Shown here: positions 1 to 12,364 of the stretch, in pieces | Numbering within the stretch: the first letter of the stretch is position 1 | How the letters are laid out: each line of letters starts with the position of its first letter | Assembly: GCA_004026145.2 (NCBI GenBank) | Contig: CP034995.1 | Location: 479,001-543,000, forward strand | Source: Takifugu bimaculatus | Lineage: Eukaryota; Chordata; Actinopteri; Tetraodontiformes; Tetraodontidae | DNA: 64,000 nt | Direction of reading: 5' to 3' | Translations under genes and position numbers: made by a program | The notes under the pieces: generated by a model | Told to the model about the DNA's origin: nothing | What the model saw: only the letters and a program-made list of their open reading frames with translations | Database searches by the model: none

Positions 1-1907
1 GCAGGGCACACATGCCCTTCACACACACACTCGTGCCACTGGGCAAATAAGCTCCAATGTGTGCGTCTGAATGAGGGATGAAAACATGCAGATAGGGTGG
101 AGGGGTGGAGGGGAGGGCCAACAACATTACTACTCATCCCTAACTCTGACCCCTGCTTCTGTCATCCCAGTTCCTCCACCCCCACTGGACAAATGCCTGT
201 CTTTAGTTATTGATAACTTCCCTGTAGCACCATGTTGTATAAATATTCACCAGTCCCGCTTCTCGGTGCAGTGGCAAGTGCATGTGCCTGGAAAACCCAC
301 AAGGAGCCAAGAAGTGTGTACCCACACACACTTGAACTAACAGCATAAAAACTTAAAAACAGACCCCAGAGCCCTTCGATGTTGTTAAGAAGATTCTCGC
401 CAATAGATGAAAGGAAGACTGGAAGTATTCAGGACTGGGAAGTATTCAGGACTGGGAAGTATTCAGGACTGTCAGGCTGGGTGTGCAAGTTCATTTAGCA
501 CACCAAGCTGTTAAAGAGTGGTTATATTGTACTATAATTTAATTTGGATGAGCCTGAATTTCTAATGCCCTCCATCTTTGTTGTGTTGATTTTTAAAGGA
601 ATGAAATGTGTTTCTTTTTAAAATTCGTATTGATATAAAGATATTCACTATTATTAACTTTGTGATGTCTAACAAAAAATAAATACAGTAAACAGTGCTT
701 ATAGCTTTAAGGTTCTTAACAATTCACATAAACAAATGTGAGTGGAAAATCAGTGTTGCTACCAGCTAATCTCATGCATTACATAAATTATATAAACAAA
801 GCAATTAAATGAATATCTCAAAAACTGTGCAATAAAAAAATGCAGTGGGAGAGACTCCTTAGTCATATTTGAGACATAAAACCTCATTTGATGGTTAAAG
901 GCTTTAAGACCTGCATAACACGGAAAGCAGACATCAGTGTGTAAATTATACAGTGTGTCATTAAAAACTTTATATACAGCGCCATTAACATTGTCCTTGC
1001 ACTTAAGGCTTTCGCACATGCATTTCTTAGACTTTAGACAATCTAATGTGTGATATTGGCAGGAAGCAGGTTTGGGTTTGTTCCAGATATGTCAGCATGA
1101 AAATATTTGCTATATAAAATGTTGAACGGCTAAAAGGCCTTTGAGCTGCTGATTTATACTTCAAAGAAAAGAAGCGTGTCTTGAAATGATGGTATGTCCT
1201 GGACATCTACCGTAGTAATAGTCCCATCTTTCAGGCAGGCAATATACAGTAAATCCTCACATCAGCGGGTAACATTTCACGCCGGACTAAGTGGCTTTTA
1301 TTTTGGTTTCATATGATGTTATTAGAAATGTGTTTTATACTGTTAAACTGTTTTACATTTAGACAGCCGCTGGTTTCACAGCTGATTAAAATATCATTGA
1401 TCATTTGCTCCTCAGATACACAAGCCTTTTATTCTTGTCAGTTAATCTTCTCCTTGCCTGCCTGTTTGTTATTGGCACCGACGCCTGGCAGCAGCATCAT
1501 GCCAGACAATTCCATACCTGATGAGATTAGTGCTCAGGAGTCAAACACATCTATTTATTCTACCTTCCCACCAAAGTAATCTTATCTTCCCTGCAAATCT
1601 GAAGAATAGAAATTGATTAAAGCGCATGCCACCGGTTCTCTGGCCACCTGCATGTGCATCAGTATTCTGGGAATGTGATCATTAATATAAAAGTGTCAGA
1701 CTCCACCAGGCTGAAGTCAGACCGGATGCAGCGATGCCGCAGTTGTGCCAGCACAAGAGCTCCGAGACAAATTCCGTCCCCTTTGTGACAAATAGTTGCC
1801 TATCTGACAAGAAACTTAAGCTTGGCATGCGTAAAATCAATGTTTTCACACCAAAGGATATGTTTACCCCGAGGCAACCATCTTTAACTCTGTGTGTGTG
1901 TGGGTAC
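1..1907 (-). other. olfm2 intron 3 (part); no exon seen
   Basis: This stretch lies downstream of the third olfm2 coding exon in gene orientation. I looked for the next family exon (coiled-coil region before the olfactomedin domain) and did not find it, so the rest of the gene must lie beyond the left edge. Apart from a 17-bp tandem triplication at 421-471 and CA-rich tracts at the very start, I see only AT-rich non-coding sequence. Confidence 0.6.
421..471. repeat. 17-bp direct repeat, three copies
   Basis: A 17-bp unit beginning GGAAGTATTCAGGACTG occurs three times in perfect tandem (421-437, 438-454, 455-471). It lies in non-coding olfm2 intron sequence and is a minisatellite-like array with no evident function. 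Confidence 0.9.
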
Positions 1908-4900
1908 CTGCAGGCTCTTGGCCGTCAGAGTGCGTGGGTTGGCCACATAAGTGTGTAAGCGTCCGTCCACTCCTCTCAGCAGTGGCTCAGAGTCACGGAC
2001 ATACTGCAGGTCCCGGGCTGTCCGAAGGTCTACCACCTCCAAGGACTGACTCACATTCTGTACCTGCAAACATTCACAGCGACGCAGATCACGCTAAAGC
2101 ACATTCCAACTCAATTTCCTGAAGTATTTCTGTGTACTGTGCTTTTGCTTGATTTTTCTTTTATTTTCGTGTTTTACAGTTACGTAGGGTTTAAATGGTG
2201 ACTTCACCTGAGCTCTTGTTTAGTATTTACTTTATTTGGCACCTAGCAGCATACACAGATGTAGTTTTATCTTCCCGGGAGAGAGCCATCTGTGAGTCTT
2301 TTGCTTCCATGCTACTACAACAGAGGCTTTGAAAAATTCTATTTTGTGTGTGTAACTTGCATTGATGGCATTTTTTAAAAAATGTTCCTGTTAAGATCAG
2401 TCCCACGCTTTATTCTTTAATCTCTTGATATTTCATTTACATCCAGCAGCAATCACCTCTCCCCTAACTCCTGTGTTTAAACACACTTTAATCATATTCC
2501 ATAATGAAGGTTAAATAGCTGCATATTATAAAAGAAACCGTTACGAAAGAAACAACCCAGATAGCAGCAGTGATACACAAACACGCCCTGTTACAGCACA
2601 GCAGGATCTGGGTGGCAATTCCAGACAAACAGTGAGATAATTAATATTCATAAAGACAGAACCTTCCTGTGAGGAGCAAGTGATGAGCTCCTCGTGCACT
2701 CCTCATGCAACTGACTGTGTGTGAGCATACAGGCTATACAATATGTATATGTTGGCTGAGAGTTGCACAGTGTGAGAAATGTTTGCTGGTGTCGTGGTGT
2801 TCAATAATGCATCGACTTCTGGAACATATCACTTTTATTTGTATCTCAGGACACCTGTCCACAGTGAGAGCAATGCACTGCAAATGCAGCTGCACCCAGA
2901 GTGAGGCACACGTGCACCTTTGGTCGAGACTGTGGATCAAGCTGTTCCGGTTTAGACTTGATGATGAGGAGTTGTCATTCTCCTCCATTTGTCAGTCATG
3001 CCTTTAGAAAATAAAAGCCTTACCGTACATTTCAAACTTTTGATGTGACTGAAATGAAGACACTGGAGGATAAATCTACTGATCTGTCAGTAAAAAACTT
3101 GCGTGTGTGGGGCAGGGGGCAAATGTGCACGCTCGAGTGCAGGCGTGTGCGCGTGTTTCTTCTGTGAGTGTCAAAACAAAGAGACAGTTCAGTGAATATT
3201 TTATTCCACTACACTGCTTCCTATCTGCACCGCATCACAATGCTGACCACTGGAACATGCACACACAAACACACACACGCGCACCTGTTCGGTCAGCAGG
3301 CGCAGTTGTCGGCTGCGAGGGTCCCGTTTGCACAGGTTCCTTGCTGGTGCGACCACCGTGCAGACACACCTCCCGTCAGGGTCTGAAGCCGTGCTGTACA
3401 CCTGCCAACCCTCTTCTGAGCCTGGGTACAAACCCTGGACACAAGCAGCAGCCGTGTTAAGGGAATCCCCTGGAATGTTACATCAGCCTTGCTTTCAACA
3501 GGAAAACCAGTGGTTCAGAGTAAATCAGGGTTATTTACTGGGTGCGTTTGCCTTTCGCGAGGTCACAATCTGTGAATGTTGAGTGCTTTTCTATTTACCT
3601 GATTCAAATGCGGTTGCTTTCAGTTTTTTGAACCAATTGTCTTCCTCTTCTAAATACCAAAATCACCTTAAGCCCAATTTCCTTGTCACCGTCACACGAA
3701 CACAGCCTGAGCAAGTCACCACTCCAACCCAGAGTGCACATTCACGTGCCGAGGGGCAATTTAGAGTCACAAAAGTGTTACCTGGTTAAATTAATGACTC
3801 CCTTCCGGTGCTCCCTCATGGCCTACATATTGACATATATGTGAGGAGCTGTATGCTGGACCACACCACATCAATAACCGATCTGAGGCTGACATAATGA
3901 AGCTGGGAACAAATATGACTCAGAAAGGCTAACTCCTACAAGCGTGACCTGAAGTTTGCCTTTTGTTGACGGCATCAAAACATCAGCGTGTTATATAGGA
4001 GGAAACTGCAAACCAGATTTTGGAGAAGAAATCAATGCCAAAATATTGCTGTGTTTTTCTACGAGCAACATTTGGCTGTCAAAATCCCTGAAGTGCATGT
4101 TTTATTGATTACTATCCTGCGAATATGTTTTTGTGAACTGTTGTTCAAAGAAGCCTAATGATTCATAGCAGAAAAACATCTTCTGGTTTTGAATTTTCTT
4201 TTACCAGGTCAAACTTTCCCTTTGTCTCAGCATATTATGTAGGTCAAAGTATGAGACAAATTCATTTTCTTATTATTAGACAAATTATTTTCTTATTTTA
4301 GACAAATACATTTTCTTTTAAATGTCTAATTCTGGGTTCTGGTGAATCCTCAGAACAGATTTTGGTTATGGCAGAAAAAAGTGGATCCATGTCTTGACTA
4401 AATCTCTTTTTTTTTTGGCTAAAATGAGCCGTGACATGTAATCCCTGTCTGTGGCCACAAAAGATTGCAGCTGGAGAGTTTCCCACCATCTCCAGCTGCA
4501 TCTAGAGCAGCTGTTCTTTCTGGCAAAGTCACCGGCTTTACCAAACACACAGAAATCTGCCCCAAAGTCTTTTTTCTCACGTTTACATGTGTTTTCTTCT
4601 GGTGACATTTTTAACTCTAGTCACAAGTGTTATAAGAGTAATATCCTGGGTTGGTACATTTCTTGATTTCTGACCCAAACACAAGGTCAAACAAAAAAAA
4701 AGAAATCCCAAAATTCAACTGATAAACCTTAAAATCTGGTTCAGTACAGGTCACAGATTTAATCATAGCTTTACTATATCACACACAGAAAAGTCTATTT
4801 CAGTGTTGCATGCAAATGAATGCTTTAATATTTTGTGCAATTATAAGACTGAGTGGGTACCTGCTCAAGGGCTGCAGATGGAAATTAGCAAGCGGCTGAA

Positions 4901-6951
4901 ATTCTCATTTGAGATTATTGGGTCTTAATAAGTAGTTATAAAAATAAAAATCTAGAAAATCAGATTCTTGAGTAATTACCTCGAAAGAATAGAGATCACC
5001 TCATTAGCTGCACTTCAACCACACAAATTAGGTTTAACGCTCAAGCCTGTTTATTTCAAAACGTGCTTACATAGTGTTCATCTTTCTGTTTTTAATATTT
5101 TAGGGTGCTCAGGTGACAGTGTTTTTTCCCTTGGGGTCCAAATGTGTCATGACGCATTAAAGTAGAGCACATAAGCTCCTTTAGTGATGTTTCACCAGCT
5201 CTGTGAGTCAGTTTATTCAATATTAAGAGGTATAAATATGTAGAACATGCCATCACACATCTGCTTGTCACCAAGTCAGAGACAGAAGGGGAAGAGGAAA
5301 ACGAGGCGTGCGAAGGGGAGATAAGACGCGGAGGAAAGAAACTGATAAATCAATGTGCTGTTTTGGGTGTGGTAACATTGAAGTCTCATTTAAAATGAAG
5401 CTGAGCTAGGCAGGGGACTCGATGGGATGAGAGTATGAGCAGGGGCTGTTTGATGTAATTAAACAGAACGCGACATACGGCTCCTGAGGGCTCATTTCAC
5501 ACAGGGGGAAGAAATGATAAAAATCTACTCGGGCATCTTAGCTGATAGTGATCAGAGCAAATAGAGACAGTCAACAGAGCTAAATCCCTGCAAGATTCAC
5601 ACGGGCAGAGGATAATCGAATACTCTAAACAGTTTCACGATTCAAAGACCTTTATGTCTAAATATCCATTTATCGTGGCAGAGGGCATAGTTTGGAATTT
5701 TTTGAGTGCTTCCCAAATAGTGGGGTCCTTATACAGCCAGTCTGGAGGCCAATGGCAATGTCACTGTGCTTAAAACAACATCGTCAAGGTATCTTAAGAT
5801 ATTGTGCTTTCATTTAGCTCATTCTGCATACACAACTCAAAAACACAACATTCTGATGCAGTCATACACACAAAGCAATGTCTTTGTCTCAGCAGTAAAT
5901 GTCAGTTTTCCTCATCTCTGCCTGAAGGGACTTCAGTATGACTGATGAATACTACATATACAATAAAATGATTGCTATCACTATCTCCTATAAGATGCAT
6001 GGCGCCTCTCTGCATCCTCTTCTTGTGCGTAGGCGGTCAGTAACACGAGACCTCCTGCACTCTGCTGAACTTGCAAAGAGCTGCCACAAAGCAGCTGCCA
6101 CGAGACAGGGAGCCAAATCACACAAGTCCAAGATAAAGACACAACTAAATACACGTGGGGCACAAATACATTAATGTGAACTGTATGTGCAGCAATCCAG
6201 CAAATATGTCTGTTTTTCCAGGGTGTTCCTAAGGCAACAAATTGCTGGCTGTCCCACAAGTGAGTCAGCCTCCCCCATGAGAAATATCACTCCAGTAATT
6301 CAGAGAAAGACAAAGAGTGATGTCATTACATCTTTGCATATATGTGTAGCAGTGGCCGCATAACGCATGTGCGCTTTATGACTCCTGTCAACAACTATTT
6401 ATTTATTCATATGCCGTATTTGTGCTGCTTGTTCCTCCCGTTTGCAAGCCCCACTGAGCAGATCAACTGGCTGCTTCATGCACAGATGAATCTTCACAAA
6501 AAGGTCGATCGCCATAGGACTTAATTCCCATATGACCCTCTGCGTTTAGTGAGAGTTGTAGTGTAATCAATGCAAATACAACCATTTCACATCAGAGCTT
6601 AAATTTTCCATGAGTGACACTAAACAAGTGATGAGAGAGGAAGTATACAAAGAAAATTGAAACAATCCATAGATAAAATCATCACTGAGGCTTTATTCTT
6701 GCAAATAATATTCTACTTCTAAAACAACTGGCTGATGAATCACATTGAGTATAAAATTAACTCTCCTGTACTGTGTGTGTGTGTTTCTGTGTGTGCAGGA
6801 TACATACACTAACGATCCGCTCGTGTGTGCCGTCGGGGGAGACGATGGTTCCATTGAGTCCGACCAGCGACGGCAGAGTCTGAGACATCCAGTTAGTGAC
6901 CATAGCCATGGTGCTGAGCACCGCACCGATCTTTAACATGGGAACGCTCAT
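1908..6951 (-). CDS. olfm2: Olfactomedin 2 (noelin 2), N-terminal three exons; partial
   Basis: Secreted or ER-resident glycoprotein of the olfactomedin family, linked to neural and eye development and AMPA-receptor complexes. Coding exons on the minus strand are 6808-6951 (48 codons), 3285-3434 (50 codons) and 1908-2063 (52 codons), all phase 0 with GT-AG borders (donors GTATGT, GTGCGC, GTACCC). Exon 1 starts MSVPMLKIGAVLSTMAMVTN, which matches the alternative N-terminus known for vertebrate OLFM1/OLFM2. Exon 2 carries EEGWQVYS and GRCVCTVVAP, the conserved noelin cysteine segment. Exon 3 carries VQNVSQSLEVVDLRT and DLQYVR, the start of the coiled-coil. The OLFM2 rather than OLFM1 call rests on the DLQYVR region, on AKSLQ, and on col5a3 and rdh8 as neighbours. 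The start at 6951 was chosen by family match; an upstream in-frame Met at 7014 has no family support. The olfactomedin domain lies outside the window. Confidence 0.9.
3435..6807 (-). other. olfm2 intron 1; nothing recognised
   Basis: About 3.4 kb of intron between coding exons 1 and 2. It is AT-rich with scattered short ORFs lacking splice signals or family resemblance. No RNA gene or mobile element was recognised. Confidence 0.6.
6808..6951 (-). CDS. olfm2: olfm2 coding exon 1 (MSVP-type start)
   Basis: This exon encodes a hydrophobic leader rich in Met, Leu and Val, then LPSLVGLNGT with a potential N-glycosylation site (NGT). It ends before a strong GTATGT donor. It is the internal-promoter N-terminus of noelins rather than the MWPL-type signal-peptide exon. 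No alternative signal-peptide exon was recognised between here and col5a3. Confidence 0.88.
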
Positions 6952-9667
6952 CCTGACGTGCACACATTCACAGGCAGCGCAGAAAAACAAAAACTGAGGC
7001 TGTCTCTCACGCACAGTCCAAACTGTTGACAGCAGTCATGCCAAAACCATCGTTACAGGTAGAAGAAGTGCATGCTCAAGAGTTTTTGGCTCGACCCTCA
7101 GCTGTGACTTTGCTCTGCTGCTGATGTCTGCACTCCTACAGCACACTGTCTCTGGTTAGAGGAATCCTGGAGCAACCGTTTCAGATGCCCCCATGGGAAG
7201 AGGCGTTAAATCCAAACATCCACTCCTCAGCTCAGGCTGCAGGAGATGTGGCTCAAACAGCTGGTAAAGTCCTACCGCGCCGTGTGCTTCCTGGACTCCT
7301 TCCTTTGCCTGGCAGTAAGAATCTGTGGCTGAGCCAGCACTGCGCTCTCATTTATCCACTAACTCTCTGCTTCTCTCCCTCCCTCCCCACCCTGCATCCC
7401 TTTCAGATTCCATCTCTCCCTCACCCTTGCTCTGGTGGCTCATTCATCAAATGAGCAATGTTGCGCTATAAAATTTGCTTAAATTACTTGAGCAATGAAG
7501 ACATTCTATATTTAAATTTGAATGGTTATGTAATATTAGTATTGTCTATTTTCCACTGGTTTCTTTTTATTATATCCCTCCCTTTGTTGTCTGCTCAGTC
7601 CGTTCGCTGAAATTTTCCTTTATATTGAATAACGAAAAACACTTCCATGACCACAGCACAGAAAAATTGACCTTTCTCTGATGTGTGTGTTTGTGTATGT
7701 GCAAGACAGAGGATACACAAACATTCATGAAGGCATACTAGTGCGTTACTGCCCCCTAGTGGTCGAAAATTTTCAATCACTTTACAATCCAACTCATTGA
7801 TTATTCTGCACATCTTAAATGAGGCAAAGTTGCGTAACACTAAATCTCTGGAGGTTGACTTACACTTGGCTAAAACTAAGAAAATTTAATTAAAAAAAAA
7901 TTTGGTGCAGACATCTCTGCTTTACAAAATCTTCAATCATTAATTTTCCTGTCTTGTACGTTCTCTATAAAAACTCTGCACCCCTGCCGCTGGTTCATTC
8001 CAACACCACAAAGAAGGAAATCTGGCATGCAGTGTGTTTGTGTGTGTCAATGACACCCCAAAACTGTGGACACTGACTGAAATGGAACCACATCCATTAC
8101 TCCAGCTATAATGTTGATTGATGCTGTTGTTTGTTCCCATTTTCATGCATTCTCTGCTGGGGAGAGGCACATGTTTCACCATGAGTAGTAGCTGTCTGTC
8201 CCTCTGCGTTGTTACCGCCAGCTGTTGGCATCCTGCACATTAACTCATCCATTAATCAAGCTCCAGCAGAGTGCAAAATACTGTAACCCCCCCTCAGTCC
8301 AGCCTATGGTGGACGGCCCAGTTCATTACTGTCTGCAATATTCACTTGTACATGCAGTTAAAGACGTTTCTATACATTTAAATAAACCTAAGTTTGTTGT
8401 CAAGCATTTCTAAATTGTATTATTTTGTCAACTATTTTAAAGTTCTATATAAATATTACTTTAATAGAGCATTATTTTAGAGTAAATAACATTTACAGGT
8501 GAATATACATGCTGCAAGGTGCAGCTTTATGAGCAGTTTCTTACTCAAATAAATAACAACAAAAAACATAATGCTGTTTTAGAGGAATTGGATTGAAGAA
8601 TATTAAGTTGATACCTTGTTTTGAAACTAAAACAACATATTTTCATGTGACTATGGGATTTTTCATAAAGCCAATGCCGATAACCTTGATTTGGCTCTAC
8701 AGCTAAATTCAGGAGGGTATGAAACCAAATGAAATTACACCCTCACAGTAGCTGAATGAGACCTGGAAAAAGAATGAGATCAGCATCTCTGCCACCGCGC
8801 AGCTGCAAAAGAGCACAGCTGTCCTGCGGATCACGCCTGCAGCGGTGATGTTTCGGTAATTTAACTAAACAACACTAAATGTTTGATGGAGCCTTTGTTC
8901 TCATCGGCAGTTACACGCTCGCCCTTTCTCGTCGGAGAATCGAGCCCCCAGGATGAGCATGGATAATACATAAAACACCCTTCAGCGAATACGCTGAACT
9001 GACATGAATATTTTAATCAGGAGCACTTAGCAGTAAAACGGTTGTCAAGGAGACGGATGGTGTCAACATGACAACTGAGCAGCGTGACACGTTCTGGGTA
9101 TTTATTATATATATTTATCAGCTGTAAAAGCCAAGTCTTTTTTAAGGGCGGATGTGCAAAAGTGGGAAATATAAAGTGTGCATGAAAAAAATCTGGATCA
9201 TCTTAAGAAAAACCAACCAAGAGAAGACTGTCAAGAACCCAAGTACAACACAGAAAAGTGAATTTATAAAAAAGGTGACTCAGAGAGAATCAGGCTCTCC
9301 TGATTCTGCCAGGAACTCCTCTGGTAGCAGATTTCATTTTTATCTAGTCCTTTTTTTTTTGCCCACTGAGTTCATGTCCGTGAAGCTAATCTAAATTTTC
9401 CACTTGTCGGTGTTCTGGGTGATATTTATACATATAAAATACAAACACTCACTCTTATTGCTGAAACTGCAGAAAAAAGTGGTAGTTGTGAGACCCTTCA
9501 CATTCAAGCCATTCAACAAATAACAAAAAAGAGACTTTATCAAGTACAATACCTTTTACAGTTTATCCTTGCATATCCACCTCTATCTATTTCAAGTTCT
9601 TACCGTAGCTGACTGGAGTGTGAAGAGCAACATCAGCACCCAGGAGGCAGCAGGTGAAGCCACTTAC
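6952..9667. other. olfm2 5' flank / intergenic
   Basis: This holds the presumed promoter and 5' UTR of the MSVP form of olfm2, then AT-rich sequence. I see no further coding exon. A GC-richer patch at about 8760-8960 stands out from its surroundings and could be conserved regulatory DNA, but nothing in the sequence alone shows this. Confidence 0.4.
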
Positions 9668-9817
9668 CATCAACATCTCCTCTGGATCAAGTCGCTGTGG
9701 ACTGCTACAGTAGATCCTGCTCCTCTTTAACCTTGGGGTCAGGGATTTCTCAAGTGGACCAGAGGGTAAAGATTCCATGTACACGTGGAGGAACACAGCC
9801 GTGATGTTGTCGGCATG
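9668..9817 (-). CDS. Orphan internal exon, 50 codons, unassigned
   Basis: On the minus strand a textbook acceptor (pyrimidine-rich, ending CTCCTCAG) precedes 150 nt of open reading frame, followed by a strong GTAAGT donor. Both borders are phase 0. The peptide begins HADNITAVFLHVYMESLP and ends QRLDPEEMLM. The stretch ADNITAVFLHV faintly resembles the last conserved strand of PP2C-type phosphatases (DN[IMT]-[TS] followed by hydrophobics), but the rest matches nothing I know. It lies between the olfm2 and col5a3 ends. It could be an extra 5' exon of olfm2 (phase-compatible with olfm2 exon 2), part of an unannotated gene, a remnant of a duplicated gene, or chance. I could not find partner exons. 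Confidence 0.4.
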
Positions 9818-12364
9818 CTGAGGAGACACACAGACCCCAATTGCAGCGAACAATAGTCACAGAATGGGTGAAAAAAAGGGAGCGGAGAGAAGGAGGAGTT
9901 GGGAAAAGGACAACTCTTCAGCTGCAAACACAGCCAAGATGATGCTTACATGATTTTGTAAATTAGTGATAAATTAGTGAGATCCAGGAAATAAATAAAC
10001 AACACGTTTGAAGCTTTTTTAACTAATACTGTATTTATTCATTTAAAAACAATAATAAATATTCTGGTATGATAAAGTGCCTTATTAGTTATAAAATACC
10101 CAACATAAAACAAAAACGAAATGTTTATGGTCATAAATTGTGGCCAAAATGAGTCTTGAATACATTGCTGTATGCTTTAATAAAATAAATATCAAAATCT
10201 TAGGTACTTTATTCAGTTTTGTCACCTGCAACTCTACTGTTCGAACTTTTGTTCTACTTACGCTAACGTAAATTAGCTTTTAGCAAAATTAGCCCCTAGC
10301 TAAATAATGCTCTTTAGGATCGCCAAGATAAATGTTAATGCATTCATAATTTGAGTGATATAATAATATATAATGCTAAGTATGATTCAACTTGAATGAT
10401 GGTAACTTGGAGAAAATGTGGAAATTCTTTCCAATTAATGAGCTACGCTAAAGCTAATGAGGCCTAATAAAAATGTCGAACAATGCTTTTACCTTTTTTT
10501 TTCTCTTTAAAATTACTCGAAGAACATCACATCTGCCTTCAATAGACAGACTAAAGTGGAATAAATAGTTAAACAGAATTAGATAGTTCTGGCAGGTTCA
10601 GGGGGATGTTGAGGCTCCAAATAGCCAAGGCCCCGTGCGTGAGGGTGACTTATCAGACTTTCATGCTTCCATCTATATTTCATTCCTGAAAATTAGCGTC
10701 CAAATCCTTCTTGGTGAGCTGAGTTCTGCTGCTTCACCTCCTAAATGTTTCAGGATATCCGAGAATGTCTTTGCTACCCGTCGCACACATGTCAAAGATA
10801 ATACTGAACCAAAATCCAAAGCAGCATTTACCTGCAATTGGTTTATATCTCAGAAAACCACAATCGAGTTTAAATCAAATAAATACATGCTACAGTGTAC
10901 AAACACACCAATTTATACATAATCCTTATTCCCTGTCTGTAAAGCTTTTATTTCATTTTATTTAAATAACTATATGCAGCCGGGAGGGTTCAAATGAAAA
11001 TGAATTCATACATCTTTTGTTCTAATGTATTTAAGCTTGAAATTATGCATGCTGCTGATCAAAAGAGATTAATGAATGGCTTTATTTTCATCCAAGCACA
11101 TTCTGAACAACCCCTTAAAAGCACTTTAGGCTTCGTTCAAATGGAACCCAGAGCGATTCTGTACATTTGGTCATCCATCTCTCGGGTTCCAATGGCTTTG
11201 AAACAATTTTACACATTAATTAACAGGCATTAAATGGCTTTGGCCTTGTTATAGTGTTATTTTCTAACCTTCCAGGACGATAGGGCGCTCAAGAAACGAT
11301 AGAGTGCTCAAGAAACCATTAACTGGAGGATGGTGTCATATATTCCCTTTTTTTTGTGAATTTACCTGGCTGGAGTGATAAAACGAGGAAAAATGCTGAT
11401 ATTAGGGGTCCACGTTTGACCTTGACAGAACTAAATAGATTTCAACTCAGATTTAGGTAACACAAAAACAATAGCCGCAAGGCAGGACTCGATGATGCTG
11501 CGAACACCTGTACCAAAATCCATAAGCCAGCCAGAGTCATCTCAATGTCTGGCTGATGTTTACAACACAGAGGCCAAGTCTCTTTACTTCAAGAGCCAAA
11601 AATGAGACCCAAACCCATGAATGACAGTTAGAGGCCACTGATATAAATAAAAATGCAGACTGCCTCGCTCTGAGCACCCTGCAACCACACGGAATGTGAA
11701 AAAAGGCTCTGAAAGCGTGACAAAACAGATCCATGTGCAGTTTGAAAAGAGCATACAGGAGTAGATGGAAAGGAGTAGAGACATTTTATCTACAATTCAT
11801 ATCCACAAACACGTACACTACATACTTTTATTCCAATATCTTAATCAGTCACTTCCCCAATATTCATATAAAAACCGCGCTTCAAATTTGGACCACAACT
11901 TGATTTCTTAGGTTCCTTATGTTTAAACACATGAAACACGGCTTTACAAATTACAAAAAATGCAAGGCCCCAGGTCTCCTTAGTCACGTACTCTGTAAGG
12001 AACCACATAATAGCACCATGATTAATTACAAACTAATATACATTTCACAACAACAAAATTATTACAGCAACTGATGACACGACGCTACAGACAGACAAAT
12101 AAAACCACAGTAAACTGACATCAATGCCAGACGTTTACGGTAGTTTGTACGTTTGAGGATAGTTTAATTCATGGGAGACTTGAATAAAATCTATCATACA
12201 GACAGACATAAGAACAGATGGCATTCAAAGAAAACTGTTTTAAAACCAATTTTTAAATATTCAGCATCACATAAGTCTTGTGTTTTTCCCTGCGTGTAAA
12301 AAAAAAAGTGTCCATGGCTCTTTTTTTTATTAAATTACTCCAGCTGAAATAGCTCCCAGCCCGG
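9818..12364 (-). other. col5a3 3' UTR and intergenic
   Basis: Sequence directly below the col5a3 stop codon should be its 3' UTR. Candidate polyadenylation signals on the minus strand (seen as TTTATT on the plus strand) are at 12326-12331, only about 35 nt past the stop, and at 11827-11832, about 540 nt past it. The remainder down to the orphan exon is AT-rich and without recognised genes. Confidence 0.5.

Noticed and set aside
8760..8960. GC-richer patch upstream of olfm2 as a possible exon or enhancer
   Set aside because: No open phase-consistent exon was found, and conservation cannot be judged from one sequence.
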